DNA of 64,000 nucleotides from Lithospermum erythrorhizon (GCA_019722365.1 JADFUC010000954.1:3192107-3256106); one strand, 5' to 3'. Counted from the first letter of the stretch, positions 12,225-23,444 are shown. The notes: generated from the sequence alone by a model not told the origin. Numbers and translations are program-made.

Positions 12225-12870
12225 TGACCCATTTGTGTCGTGGTATGAAAGCCTGACTTGAAAACTATCAAGCGGAACCGAGGTGTGATCTACTAGAGCC
12301 AGGTAGCTCACAGAGTTAGCAGAAAGGCATTGTGAATTCAGCTCACGTAGCTTGACTATAGAAACCTAATGAAATTCTGACGGAAAAACAAGAAAGCGAG
12401 CAGAGAGAAAATATGTAGCGGTGTTGTGAGAGAAAGTAAAGGCGGTTGAGCAACCCAGTCTGAGAAAGGGGGGTAAGAGAACTTCGTCGACCTGTGGGAT
12501 GATGGAAGAGGTGCGATATTGCTCTACATTTATAGGAGAAGGAAGAATTTGGTTTTGAATTCGAGTTAAAATGTTTGTAGCACGTCGAGGTGATGAATCT
12601 TTGTGTATTGATGGTGATGAATCTTTGTGTATTGATGGTGATGAATCTTTATTATGTGACTCTATTCAAATGAGTAGGATCAAGAAATGAGAGTCTGAGG
12701 TCTCTTTTAGGTACAGCAGTGCTCAGCAACAGAACCTGAGGCAAGTAGAGATAAATGGCCTTGGCGTGTGGATGACACAAGCGGGCTAGACTTATACAGC
12801 ATGAGTCGTTTGAGCAAGCTTGACAAAGATTGAGTTATTTAAATAGAATTAAATGGTGCTCAAAAAACAA
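12225..12870 (-). repeat. 5' LTR of the copia element
   Basis: Partner of the repeat at 6931-7555, with scattered indels between them. A minus-strand TATAAAT box lies near 12528-12534. It contains about three tandem copies of a 24-bp unit (GTATTGATGGTGATGAATCT core) at 12585-12655, against about two in the other LTR. Confidence 0.75.
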
Positions 12871-12880
12871 TGTGGGAAAA

Positions 12881-13540
12881 AACTAATATAATGTATTTTC
12901 AAATTAGAAATGAATTCCAGGCAATCACTTTTATTATGTCCAACGATAATATTGTAGATTAATTTCTAAAATGACCTGAAATGTTACGATATGGTCTTTA
13001 AAAGTAACAAATATTGCACATTCGTCACTATTTTGGGCGTCCGAGAATAGGAATGAATGTGATCTTCGGTGGTAGCAAAATACTGATACATGTGACGATA
13101 CTTCCTTGAACTAGATTGTTAATATGGCGCTAATAGGGACGAAAGTGCGATATTACGATATACGGAACTGTTTTAGCAATTAACTCTAATTACAGGGACC
13201 TAATTTTAATTTTAAAAAGATTGTTGGGATAATTGCAACCATAAAATATTGGATCCCAAAATTAAATCGATTACAGGATGATTTTAAAATTTTGAATTTT
13301 AAATGTTGTATATACAAATAGTATGATAGTAGGGTGAAAGTGTATGAAATGTGATCCTTTTCGATGGGCATTACAAGTAATAAATATAATACGCTTGATT
13401 GAGTTAAAGATCCCTTATGGCTTCTTCATAGAAAAATAAATAATATAATAATATATTTGATTGAAATTAAAGTTTTAGGTGACAATTAAAATTTCAATGT
13501 TTATTATTTTGATTGAGTTAATTGTCGGTTGTTTGATACA
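12881..13540. other. AT-rich spacer, no gene seen
   Basis: Short stretch between the copia element and the LINE 5' region. No domain-bearing frame. Confidence 0.4.
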
Positions 13541-14049
13541 TCTACTTTTTTAGGGGAACACATTGGGTCTTTCATTTAGTTTCCTTTGAGACAAAGTCGC
13601 CGCCTTCCGTTTTATTATTAGTCTTCAGTTTTAGAATTATCTCTTTTTGTTTTTTCCATTTTTGTCTCATTTTTCTCCATCGACATTATTGGATTTCTCT
13701 TTTGCTTTTTTACGTTTTTTAACTTTAAGCACGTGGTATGCTTCGTTTGTTCTTTTTTCCTTCTTTTTTCTCTTATTTTTTTTGTGCAGGTATAGTCACC
13801 GGAAGGGTAGGAGTTTTGACTTTCGCCATTCCTAAGCGGGTAGGCGTCTTTCTCGCCCCGTTGTCAATGATTCGTTTTCTTGGTACTCGAAGTTAGCATG
13901 ATTCTGGGGTTATAAATTTGAGTTGACGAGGGTTTAGGTGCATTATCTCTTGAGGGGGATGCGCTAGGCGAGGTATTTGTCCGTGACATTACTTTTGATC
14001 GAGTGGAGGAAAGTATCAATTGACACAGTTGGGAGAGTCTCGCGAAGAA

Positions 14050-14760
14050 GAAGTTTAAATGCGGACACTTGAGGATAAATGCGTACTTTGTGCGGGGGTG
14101 GGGGGACATGAGGGGTGTTAAATTACGGACATGGGGTTTAAGCTTGTTTCGCGTCATGTTTAATGACCCGGACACAATTAGCGAGGGTGGTCAAGGGAGG
14201 GCATGGTTGTTCGATGAATTTTCGATTTTATTGGGACCTTGGAAGGTGGGGATGTAAGCGGATCAAGTCATGATGGAGACGTTGCCATGTTGGGTTCAAA
14301 TATGGAACCTTCCATTGGTTTAAATGAAGCGGAGATGGAGACGGCAAGTAGGGGCACCGTATTAGGGAAAGTATTGGATGTGGACACTCGAAGTTTGGAA
14401 CAACAGGTGTGGGCGATATGTTAGATTTACGGTGGGGTTCGATGTGACAAAACCTCTAAAAAGAGGAGGATACGTTCTAATGAGATCGGGTAAAGTGCAG
14501 GTGGTGTATCGATATGAAAAACTTTGTGACGTGTGTCTTTATTGCGACTTTTAGGGCATGAATACTTTAATTGTGAAGACAAGTATAATGATGAAGCGGC
14601 GAAGAATTTGAGAGTTAATAAATATGACCCTTGGATGTTGGTTAAGTAGGGCGTCTTTATGAATCTGAAAGAAAGGAGTGCAGAAGGGACGTGCCACAGG
14701 GATGACGTGAGGATATCGTGAACCCACGGTATGATCAACTAGAGAAAAAGGGGACGAATG
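14050..14760 (+). pseudogene. LINE ORF1 (DUF4283 / CCHC zinc knuckle)
   Basis: Reading across frames, WGLSLFRVMFNDPDTI and GRAWLFDEFSILLGPW match the DUF4283 region of plant LINE ORF1. Further on, VTKPLKRGGYV and a CCHC knuckle (CLYCDF..GHEYFNCED, 14534-14574) follow in the expected order. A one-base loss breaks the knuckle with an in-frame TAG. The protein would bind the element RNA in active copies. The exact start cannot be fixed. Confidence 0.7.
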
Positions 14761-15761
14761 GAGGTTTTGGATGATTCGACAGGGGGAAGGTATGAGGTAA
14801 ATGGCTGCCATGGGGAGAGGACGAATGCAAGGAGGGAAGTTTTCATGAATTCTAAAAGCAGAAAATGTTGACCTTTCGGCGTAGCGTAAATGCGAGAAGG
14901 GGAGATCGTGAATATGGTGCTTGATGGTCGTAAGGTCGTGAGGAGCAGGGTTAAGCGGATGGGAACAACTTCTGGAGCATAGTATGGGTGGACGGACCGT
15001 GGTGGAGGCCGGCAGGGCTTTAGGGGATTGATAATAGTGCTCTGGTGGTGGTTATTGGGGAGGCGGGGTACTACGGGAGGAGTGGGTGATGGTGCTTGAG
15101 ACCCCGGCGTCGAGCGTGAGTGATTTGGATATAAATGGAGATTGTGGGGGCGTGGTTTTACGAGAAGGAGAGAGAGAGACGACATGAGTCCGAGGAGGGG
15201 GAGTATGGAAGGGGATTGGTAGGGATGACATTTGGGCGATAAAGTGGGGGTGAGGGGGGGGTTCAAAAGATTGGAAAGAGGTGGGGGTGATCTTGATAAG
15301 ATTTGTAGGGTGAAGATGCTGAATACGAGAGACAAGGTGGATTTTCCTTTGGAATATGAAGAAAATGAGATGCAAGCAATCTTTAATGCAGGAGAGTTGA
15401 AGGATGTTCCTATTAAGATTGAATGAAATAAGTTCAACTAGGGTAGTAGGGGAGGCCATAAACGAACGAGTATTATGAGGAGGTAGAAATTTGAAGTCCG
15501 AATGGAGCCGAGGATGCAGGAAGAGAGGAGGATTGAGGAGGTGAATTCCTTATTCTCACCAGTAGAGGGAATGGAAAGGTTTAGGAAGTGTGTTTGTGCA
15601 TTCAGCTTGAGAAGGAGCGAACAACGTAGTGGGAGTATTTGGAAAAATTGGGTAGTCACAGCAGTTGAAGTGGAAAATGAAGTTGAAGCTGAGGTTGAAG
15701 TTCTTCACATTAATGAATGGGTGGGGAGAGAAACTGACCACTACTTGACCCCAGTCGTTAG

Positions 15762-16260
15762 ATGAAGATAAATTGCTTGGAATTGTGGGAGTTGAGTTCA
15801 CAACAATTAAATGGATTGAAAGGAGACATAGAGCTTCAACAACCTGATATTGTTGTTTTATTTGAGACTAAAAATAAAGACGGGGGTATTATTGTTATGT
15901 GGCATAGGGAGGAGGATGTTCGTATTGTGCAGTGGGATACAAGGTGGTTTATGCAGGATGGGCTTGCGAGGAGATGGTCGTCGGTGGAGATGTGTATTCG
16001 TTTATGCAAGTTGCGAGGATGGTGTTCGAAAAACTCAACTGGAGGTGCTTAAGAGTCTCAAGGAGGGTGTTCGTGGTAGTTGGTGTGTTATAGGTGACTT
16101 TAATGACATTCTGGAGGTTGAGGAAGCAGGGGGGGTAATGAAGAGACGGAGCTGTGTCACGGACCTTTCGTGATTTTGTTAGAGATTGTGAGCTCCTGGA
16201 TTTGGGATTTGTGACTTTTCCTTTCACTTAGATGTCGGCAGAGAATGTTATTGGAGTCTA
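15762..16260 (+). pseudogene. LINE endonuclease (APE type), internally deleted
   Basis: The frame opens MKINCLELWELSS and continues to LQQPDIVVLFETKNKD, matching the endonuclease start MKIxxWNCRGL...PDIVFLxETK. It then jumps directly to GGIIVMWH, so roughly 30-35 residues usually lying between ETK and GGxxxxW are missing. The downstream block WCVIGDFNDIL, with the endonuclease GDFN motif, is in the next frame. The domain is therefore both deleted and frameshifted. Confidence 0.8.
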
Positions 16261-16299
16261 TTTGGTTTAAAATTGTGGAAAGAATTAAAAATATTAGGA

Positions 16300-18290
16300 T
16301 GGAGCTAATTTAATGGTGTAAGAGGCACAATTTTAACTCGCGAGTTCGCATAGAGGTTATCCAGGATAAGTTAAAAGCAACTTACGAGAGTGAATTCTTT
16401 GAAAGGGAGGGTCGTATGTGAAAGTGGGTGGATGAAGCAGGCGGAAGGAGAGATTTTGGAGTCAGAGAGCAAAATTTGAGCATTTAAAAGAGAGCGACAA
16501 AAACAAGTTCTTCCGCTATGATATTCTTGGCGTAATATGTTGTGAGGCTTAATGACTTCGAGGTATAAGCGTAAGAAGAGCGAGAGGCGATCGAGGCGGC
16601 GGTCAGCGAGTAATCTTAGGTATTTTGAGGGATTTTTTAGAGTGAATGATGTATGTCGGCCGGATGAGAGTTGTGTCAAAAGTGGATCGGAAAGTTACTA
16701 ATGAAATGAAGGCGTGACTAACCGAAGAGTCGTGTTGCTTGAGAAGTTAAGCGGCGGTTTTGACATGCCCGACGGACAAATCCACTGGTCGAATGGTATG
16801 GCGGTACATTTCTTTCAATATTTTTGGGATATCGTTCTTACGACGATGCGATGTTGTTGACAATTTTTTAAAGGTAATTGTGAAGTGCCCAAAATTTATT
16901 AATCATACCGTGTTTTCCAGAATCCGAAACTACGTCTCTTTTTATAATAATAGAATTAAGTCCGATTAGTTTGCTCTGATATAGTGGCTAAAATTATGAA
17001 CAAGGTGATTACTAATAGGTGAGACCGGCACTAATTTTGTATAATTTTGAGACTCGAGAATGCGTGCTGGGAGAATTATAGCGATAACGTGCTATTAGCA
17101 TGAAGTCTACTTATTACATGAATCATGCTAAGAACATTAAAATAATATTATAGCGATCGAGCTTCGATATGAGCAAGAAGCTTTATGATAGAGTTAGTGG
17201 CCTTTTTGGGCGATTATGTTATGATTGGGTTTTAAATAGGTTATTTGTGGGTAGGTGATGTGTCATGTGTCTTGAGGTTTTTTATATATAGCCTTATGAT
17301 TAATGGTGTTCCTAGAGGTTATCTTCGGCCGACCAGGGGGATCCGACAGGGAGACCCTTTTTCGCCATATTTGTTTCTTTTTTGTGTAGAGGGTTTGACA
17401 TGTTTGCTCCAGGATGTGGAAAGGAGCTTAAGGGGCATTCGCGTCGATGGGAAGGCAGAATTATTAGTCATATTACATTTGTAGATAACGCTATGATCTT
17501 TGCTTGAGAATTTGGAAGGGGTGAAAGCCGAGGGAGGAGGTCAGGCAATTACGAAGATTGAGGGTTTCTTGGAGGCGGGTGGCGAGGCAATTTGGGAGGT
17601 CTTCGTCAGTTTTCACCTCAAATGCGAGAGGGCATTGATAAAGCGAATATTACTACTATCTTTGAGATGGGTGAGGTGCGTATCAAAGAAAATACTTGGG
17701 GCTTCGCTATAATTGAAACGCTCCAAAGAAGCTTAGATATGCTCATAACCAGTAGTTGAGAGAAACGAGGCTTGGAATAGAGGAAAATTTGTTGTCTCAG
17801 TGGAAAGGAGATTCATCAATGCATTCGCATTTCTATTCAATTATGTCATGACTTGTTTCAAACTACCGGTTGGTATCATTGATAACTTAGACAATATCAT
17901 AGCGAAGTTCTTAAAGGCGAATAGAGAGGGTGAAAGGGTTCCTTTGGAAGACATGGGGCAATGTGTCTAGAAAGAAGTTTGTGAGTTGGGGTTAGGACAC
18001 CGAATGCATGGTGGCAGCTCTTAGCTAAACAAGGATGGAGGATCGCTGACTGACAAGCTTCGCTTTTCTGAGGTCTAATGGGGAAGGTATTTGAGGGCAT
18101 TTTTTGAATGCTAAAGTGGGATCCAACCCGTCGTTCGGATGGAGGAGTATTTTGGAGGGTCGCAAAGTTACTTTCGAGAATTGTAGGTGGAGAGTAAGGG
18201 ATGGAAGAAGTGTAGATATATGGAAGGACATTGGGTGCCTGAAACTCGGATTTCGAATGGGGGAGACGGTAGGAGTAAGATGAACTAAAA
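16300..18290 (+). pseudogene. LINE reverse transcriptase, frameshifted, catalytic site changed
   Basis: Near 17160-17230 the LDMSKKLYDRV block corresponds to LDMSKAYDRV of plant LINEs. The frame at 17245-17484 holds LMINGVPRGY, RPTRGIRQGDPFSPYLF and CVEGLTCLLQD, the standard finger/palm motifs. The site normally reading FADD is FVDN at 17478-17489, so one catalytic aspartate is lost as read. The thumb continues to about 18290 with GRSVDIWKDIG. Confidence 0.8.
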
Positions 18291-18326
18291 TGGCTATCCT
18301 TGGCTTTATTGAGGAGGTAGATGTAT

Positions 18327-18519
18327 TGAGATGGATGGGATAATTCCAGGAAGATATTATTAGTATTAATTATTATTATTACCATATTAGTTTTTAGTAA
18401 TAACTTGTGTCTTAGAGTTACTTATTATTCTGTAAGTATTTGATATTATATATATAAATATGGAACTAGTTTGCTCATATATTTCGAGAGTTTATTGATA
18501 TAATTTACATTTATTACAT
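18327..18519 (+). repeat. Left terminal repeat of the TRIM-like element
   Basis: Matches 19302-19492 with small indels, including an extra ACCATATTAG-like segment. The end is approximate. Confidence 0.7.
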
Positions 18520-19301
18520 CGTTATGTCGTAATTGTTATCGAGGAAACAGATCTTGAAGTTTTTTCATTTGCGTTGGCGGTGCTTATTAAATCATGATTA
18601 GCCGCTGGCCCGGCCAATTCCTTATATATTAAGTTAACTTTTGTTCGTTGTTAGAAGTCTTTCCATTTTATGATTTTTTAAATTAAGAGTTTTTTACGTT
18701 TTTGGTAGATTTGTTATTAAACAATCGTGTGTTATTGATGAAATGCTTGTGATTCGTGTCTTGTGGTTGATGAAAGTCTTGCAAAATGGCGTTCGTTGAA
18801 AGATGTTTTGATTTTTGGTTATCTTATGATTGACTTTTTACATGTTGGAGAAGATTAGTTTAGTCTCTTGAGGTTGGAGTAGAATCAATTTATGATGTAT
18901 GTTGTAGCGATTAAAATCTGATATGGCCCAATACAGGTTCGAAAAGAATGGCGTTCTGAAAATCTGATACATATTTTGGTCATTTGGCGATGTTCTACCA
19001 TGATGTTTTGTGTTAGTTCTTTTGGCGATGTTATTTCGCCCGATGTTTTAGTGTTTGATTTTACAGTTCGGTAAACATTTAAAACATTCAGAAACTTGTT
19101 GATGGTGCAGCTGATGCATATATGCGCGATGTTTTTTATTATTCATGAGCTCACGTAGCGGTCTATTAAATTATGCATTGAGTTTGAGGAGATGATAGAG
19201 TAACGGATGAAAGCATGAAGATCTAGAAGTTTTTTTTTTTTATCGGCTGAAATCTTATTTTGATTTCACGATATTAAATGCTTTCAGCTTGAGGAGGGTA
19301 T

Positions 19302-19492
19302 TGAGATGGATGGGATAATTTGGAAGATATTATTAGTATTAATTATTATTATTCTTAGTAATAGTTTTAGTAATAAGCATTGTCTTAGGGATTCTTATTA
19401 TTATCGTAAGTATTTGATATTGTATACATAAATATGGAGGCTACTTTCTTCTATATTTGAAGTTTATTAATATAATTTCATTATTATCGTGC
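19302..19492 (+). repeat. Right terminal repeat of the TRIM-like element
   Basis: Partner of 18327-18519. LINE coding sequence resumes shortly after it. Confidence 0.7.
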
Positions 19493-19529
19493 ACTCAGAT
19501 GGGGCGAGGAAGCGAGTAGAGGATTACAA

Positions 19530-19930
19530 GTGATGAAGATGCGAAGGCAATTCTAGCTATCCCCTTGAGTCGTGTTCCAACCCAGGATAAGATAATTTGG
19601 CACTACACTAAGTGTAGGAATTATGTAACTTCTTCGGGGTATTGGTGTGCAAAGGAGATGAAGAAGAATGGGGTGTTAAGAAAGAATGCCGGAATCTTCG
19701 GACCCCTGTCGGAAGAATGTGTGGAAATTACAAGTGCCCCTCGTGTGAAGACTTTCTTATGGAATGTTTACATAACATTTTACCTACTAGAGATCGGTTA
19801 AGGCGTAAAGGAATCATCGTGGAGAGCACTTGTGTTCTTTGCAACAATGATTGTGAAAACTTAACTTATCTCATGGCTACTTGTCCTATTTCTAGCAGGT
19901 TGTGGTTCGCTTCTCCTTGGAGTTAAATAC
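19530..19930 (+). pseudogene. LINE zf-RVT zinc-binding domain
   Basis: AILAIPLSRVPTQDKIIWHY and YVTSSGYWCAKE match the linker after plant LINE reverse transcriptases. After a frameshift, the frame at 19642-19926 gives LPTRDRLRRKGI and STCVLCNNDCENLTYLMATC, the cysteine-rich zf-RVT block. It lies immediately after the nested element and before the RNase H domain. Confidence 0.8.
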
Positions 19931-20179
19931 CACCGGACAACCGTGGAGCTCCTTCAAGGAATGGTGGGTCGAATTAAGTGTAAGGCTGGAACTGCAAAGG
20001 AGGCAGGATGTACTGTCCTCACTTGCTTGTTCTCTATGGTGCTTGTGGAAAAAAAGGAATAATATTATCTTTGGAGGTCATCAAGGGGACCTTGGTCTAG
20101 TTTGGGAAGAGGGGCACAACCTTGCGGTGTCTTTCTTGGAGGCACAACAGCCTGCCCAGTAACAGCTACAAAGGAGGGA

Positions 20180-20601
20180 AAGTGGATGAAACTGGGGGAG
20201 GGACAGGTCAAGGTCAATGTAAATGCAGCATACTTGAAGGAGACCAAGACCGGAGCTGTGGGCGTGGTTAGAAGGGAGTCGACTGGTGCATTTCTGGGAG
20301 CAGCCTTCAACAGGTTACCATACAATGCTTTACCTTTACTTGGGAGCAGCCTTCAGCAGGGATCGAATTTGCTTGGCTTAATGGATGGAGGCGAATAGTG
20401 CTCGAAAGCGACTCAAAGAAACTCATCCATTTCCTACGAGGGGAGCACATGACACTTATTGAAGTTGAACTCATCATTGGCGATATATTTTTTTTGGCGA
20501 GACACATGGAGGTTCAATTTCGACATACTTCACGGGTATCCAACAATGTAGCACACAGTGTAGCGCATTTGGATCATGGGGGTAAGATGGAGCATCAATG
20601 A
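20180..20601 (+). pseudogene. LINE RNase H-like domain (RVT_3)
   Basis: The frame at 20102-20398 contains KVNVNAAYLKETKTGAVGVV, matching KxNxDAA...GxGxVxRD of the RVT_3 RNase H family. The usual first catalytic aspartate reads asparagine. After a frameshift, VLESDSKKLIHFLRG carries the conserved ESD, and VQFRHTSRVSNNVAHSVAHL matches the C-terminal HxxRxxNxxAHxLA block. Confidence 0.75.
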
Positions 20602-21448
20602 ACTTCGCTTCGTAGCGTTAGACTTTTAAATAGCTTCTTGGCATTTAGGTAGTTCTTTACTTTGTCTTATGACTTACGGACAACATTCTCTTTTCGTTTA
20701 TGATATAAATGTCGTTTGGTAAAAAGCGTCGATTTGGAGCACAGTAATAAATGTGAATAAGTTGCGACTTGTCCTAGTTAATGACAATGTTGCCGATAGA
20801 TTTTAGTGGATAATAGTATATACAGTATTGTAATTTGGTCCCAAATAAATAGATCTTGAAATCACTAACGTATATAAAAGTGTGAATAAGGGTTATGTTT
20901 CTTAGTTTAACTAACTTCCTTTTATTAATTCTTTAAATTCTGCTTCTCTCTAAAAAATGCGAAAATTAGGTAAAATATTACTTTTAATTAATAATTCATA
21001 ACTTAATTGATAATTAAGTTTCTAAGAAGTCTTCTCTCCCTAAAATCTATTCTTGCCAAGCTTAAATGTGTTTATTAAGAGTATAATTAATTTTCTTATT
21101 TTAAGGAGAAAATCATAAACGATGATGTTAAAAGAATATTAGGAGGCAAGAAGCCGTGATGTTAAAAAGTTTAAAAGTTGATGTAAAATATTTAGGTGAA
21201 AATAGAAAATGATCAAGTAAAAAGGAACAAGAAAATTTCATACGTGATCAAAAGCTATTAAATATGGACGAGGAGGGAGTATTAACTAATACGTTTATGT
21301 AGACTTATTGTTATTGTTATTATTATTATAATTGGTGTTAGTTAAATAATCATATGTCTTTGTGTAGAATTATTATTATATTTATTTATGTAGAACTATT
21401 ATTTGTTATTATTATTATAATATGTATTAATAATTATATGCTTGTTGT

Positions 21449-21477
21449 AGAATTATTATTATTATTATTATTATTGT
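21449..21477. repeat. (ATT)n microsatellite
   Basis: About eight to nine consecutive ATT units. Confidence 0.8.
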
Positions 21478-21679
21478 TATTTAATTTTCTGATATGAATT
21501 TTATATATTGAGATCCACAAAAATTTAAATTATATTTTTTAAATCATACCAATTTAACGGACATAAAAGGAAATAATTCGATGATACTATATTGATGATC
21601 AATTCGTCATTATATTCGTGAATTTGATATATTTGATATATATCTTTCTTAAATCACGATTAGAAATGTGGCGTTCGTG

Positions 21680-21767
21680 AATATGATTACAAATGTCGCG
21701 TTAAATTGAATATGATTACAAAATGTCGCGTTAAATGGATATGATTACGAAAATGTCGCGTTAGGAT
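21680..21767. repeat. Three-copy tandem repeat of about 29 bp
   Basis: Units share ATATGATTAC followed by AAATGTCGCGTTA, starting at 21680, 21709 and 21739. A degenerate fourth unit lies just upstream at about 21664. The CG-containing core stands out in AT-rich surroundings. Confidence 0.75.
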
Positions 21768-21825
21768 ATTTGTATGATTTAGATGACAAATTAATATGTA
21801 GCGTATCTTTATATACTTTTGGTAG

Positions 21826-21870
21826 AATTATTATTATTATTATAATTATTATTATTATTATTATTATTAC
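21826..21870. repeat. (ATT)n microsatellite
   Basis: Interrupted run of ATT units with one TAATT interruption. Confidence 0.8.
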
Positions 21871-22986
21871 TTATCCCTTTGAATCATAATAGTTGTTAAC
21901 GAAAAATTATTTTAGTTTCAGTTAACAAATAATGATAAAGTCATATACAAGTATTAGGGTTCCCGATAAATTATTTCACAATTTCAATGAAAGAATTAGG
22001 CTCTATATTGAATATATAAGCATTTGACATAGCCATTCGTATAAATTTTTCATTTTATTGCATTTTATGTGATAACAAAATTATAAAGTATAACATACAG
22101 TAGATTAAATCATTTCTTAATATTATCATTATATCTGACGTATTTCAGGTAGTTGATGAAGTAATCAAAGTGCAGAACATGTTAATATGATTAATGTGTC
22201 ATGTAAAAAATTCTTTTTCTTTCTTAGTTGGAGAAAAGAAAGAATTGAGATGTTTAAATTGAAGATGCTATCTTTTAAAACTAATTATCTGTCAAGTATA
22301 TAATTGAATTTGATTGATTATTATTCGAATAATATAATTTTGGATGTTAATATTAATTATATTTTCCATTACTAATATTTTACTAAAAATATGATTAAAT
22401 GTCGATTGACATATATTATTTAAGTTTATAAAAATTTATTATTTTGTTGAATATGTATTAATAATAATTTATATTAATAATTTAAGTAATATTACTAATA
22501 AAATTATACTTAAAATAAATAGTACTAGAAAACAAAATAAATATTATCCACAAAAAAGTAACTCGGTCGTGCTGTTAAATTGATACTAATGATCTTTAAA
22601 AAAAATATTTAATCATCTTATTTTATCGTAATTTTTAAATACTTATATTTAAAAGAGTTATTAAATTGATCGAAGTATCGATTCAAAAATAAAAATAATA
22701 TTAATTAAAAAAATTTAAAGGAATGTAAGTTTTACTTGATTTTAGAATGATTTAATTAAACATAAAAAAATATATCGAATATTTGAAAATCGGGTGCGTG
22801 TAGTAAATAAAAAATATGAAATATCACCTATATTTCATAATCTTCATTCTTCAGGGCTATATCTAACACATGAGATACTAAACCAGTCCAAACCAGTTCA
22901 TGCAACACAGTATTCATACAACTTTAATTTGTTTGACATTTTATCCATGCATGATTCTTGAAGATTTTCACTTCTTGGTGGCATCC

Positions 22987-23193
22987 TCACACCGAATAAT
23001 CACTACAGCATGCTGATGAATCCATGCCAGATAAGGTACGAGGAGACTTTTGATATTCATCAGTGTTACTCAAATTCAGAAGTGCGGCAAATATTTCGGG
23101 CGAAATAATTGATACTAATGTTGAAAAACACATCATCTGAAGATCAAATCTAAGACCAGACCATAGAGTCCTAATGATAAAGACATCAACCAA
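22987..23193 (-). CDS. Uncharacterised 68-codon frame, doubtful
   Basis: A minus-strand frame with non-repetitive composition, including ISPEIFAALLNLSN and ending SACCSDYSV before TGA. It looks more protein-like than the neighbouring AT-driven frames and could be a terminal exon or small protein. I do not recognise the family, see no splice partner upstream, and cannot exclude chance. Confidence 0.2.
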   Translation of the reverse strand: MVDVFIIRTLWSGLRFDLQMMCFSTLVSIISPEIFAALLNLSNTDEYQKSPRTLSGMDSSACCSDYSV

Positions 23194-23444
23194 CCCCCAT
23201 CAATCACGACACAGGAATTCCAAATTCATTCCTCGTTCAAATTTTTACATGGTGCCGTAGTTTCTTAGGTATCATCATTTGATGCCTTGTCTTGTTTGAG
23301 TTGGTGTCTTGGTGAGAAATGAACTGGTAAAGTTAAAAGGGGATCTCATCTGCATGCTTGCCACACCATTATCATTGCAAATTTTTATTTAGTTACTCCC
23401 CCCAACTTTGATTTCCTATTATCAAATTTAACTAATTACGCAAA

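Larger units (their letters stand above)
6931..12880 (-). mobile_element. Decayed Ty1/copia LTR retrotransposon
   Basis: Two related direct repeats (about 6931-7555 and 12225-12870) flank an interior that reads on the minus strand in copia order: gag-like, integrase, reverse transcriptase, RNase H. Integrase shows KTPYEILGG and YDRVFIGYA near 10080-10250. The reverse transcriptase catalytic motif YVDDMLI lies at 9138-9158. The RNase H tail shows AYNG and ALADPF, matching the usual NGKxRHI and NLADPFTK blocks. Frameshifts and stops break every domain, so the element cannot encode a working polyprotein. The order integrase before reverse transcriptase separates it from Ty3/gypsy. I did not find a clean primer-binding site or target-site duplication, so the ends are approximate. 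Confidence 0.85.
18327..19492 (+). mobile_element. Nested TRIM-like LTR element inside the LINE
   Basis: Two direct repeats of about 190 bp start at 18327 and 19302 with the same TGAGATGGATGGGATAATT, share GTAAGTATTTGATATT and end near GTTTATTRATATAATTT. They bracket about 780 bp with no coding frame. A purine-rich GAGGAGGG run lies just before the second repeat, where a polypurine tract belongs. LINE sequence is interrupted: GRSVDIWKD lies upstream and AILAIPLSR downstream, blocks only a few dozen residues apart in intact LINEs. No convincing primer-binding site or target-site duplication was found. The size and LTR length fit a terminal-repeat retrotransposon in miniature. Confidence 0.7.
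13540..20740 (+). mobile_element. Decayed L1-type non-LTR retrotransposon (LINE)
   Basis: Plus-strand remnants appear in canonical plant L1 order: a pyrimidine-rich 5' leader, ORF1 with a DUF4283-like region and CCHC knuckle (about 14050-14580), an APE-type endonuclease (from 15762), reverse transcriptase (about 16300-18290), zf-RVT zinc-binding domain (about 19530-19930) and an RNase H-like domain (about 20180-20600). The 3' end near 20700-20740 has the TTTATGATATAAATGTCGTT-like tail followed by a short A run, typical of plant LINE 3' ends. A second element is inserted between the reverse transcriptase and zf-RVT. Many frameshifts, a catalytic-site change and an endonuclease deletion make it inactive. 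The 5' boundary is approximate. Confidence 0.85.
20741..22986. other. AT-rich spacer with ATT microsatellites
   Basis: No gene supported. It contains ATT/TTA runs (about 21300-21480 and 21826-21870) and a small tandem array listed separately. Confidence 0.5.

Noticed and set aside
12241..12252. TGGTATGAAAGC as a plus-strand primer-binding site
   Set aside because: It resembles TGGTATCAGAGC, but the element's coding strand is minus and a near-identical word occurs inside both LTR copies.
14739..15437. Minus-strand 232-codon frame rich in Ser, Pro and Leu
   Set aside because: It lies antisense to LINE ORF1 and its composition follows from the purine-rich plus strand. No domain.
17897..18385. 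Minus-strand 162-codon frame
   Set aside because: Antisense to the LINE reverse transcriptase thumb, which is supported by motif order on the plus strand.
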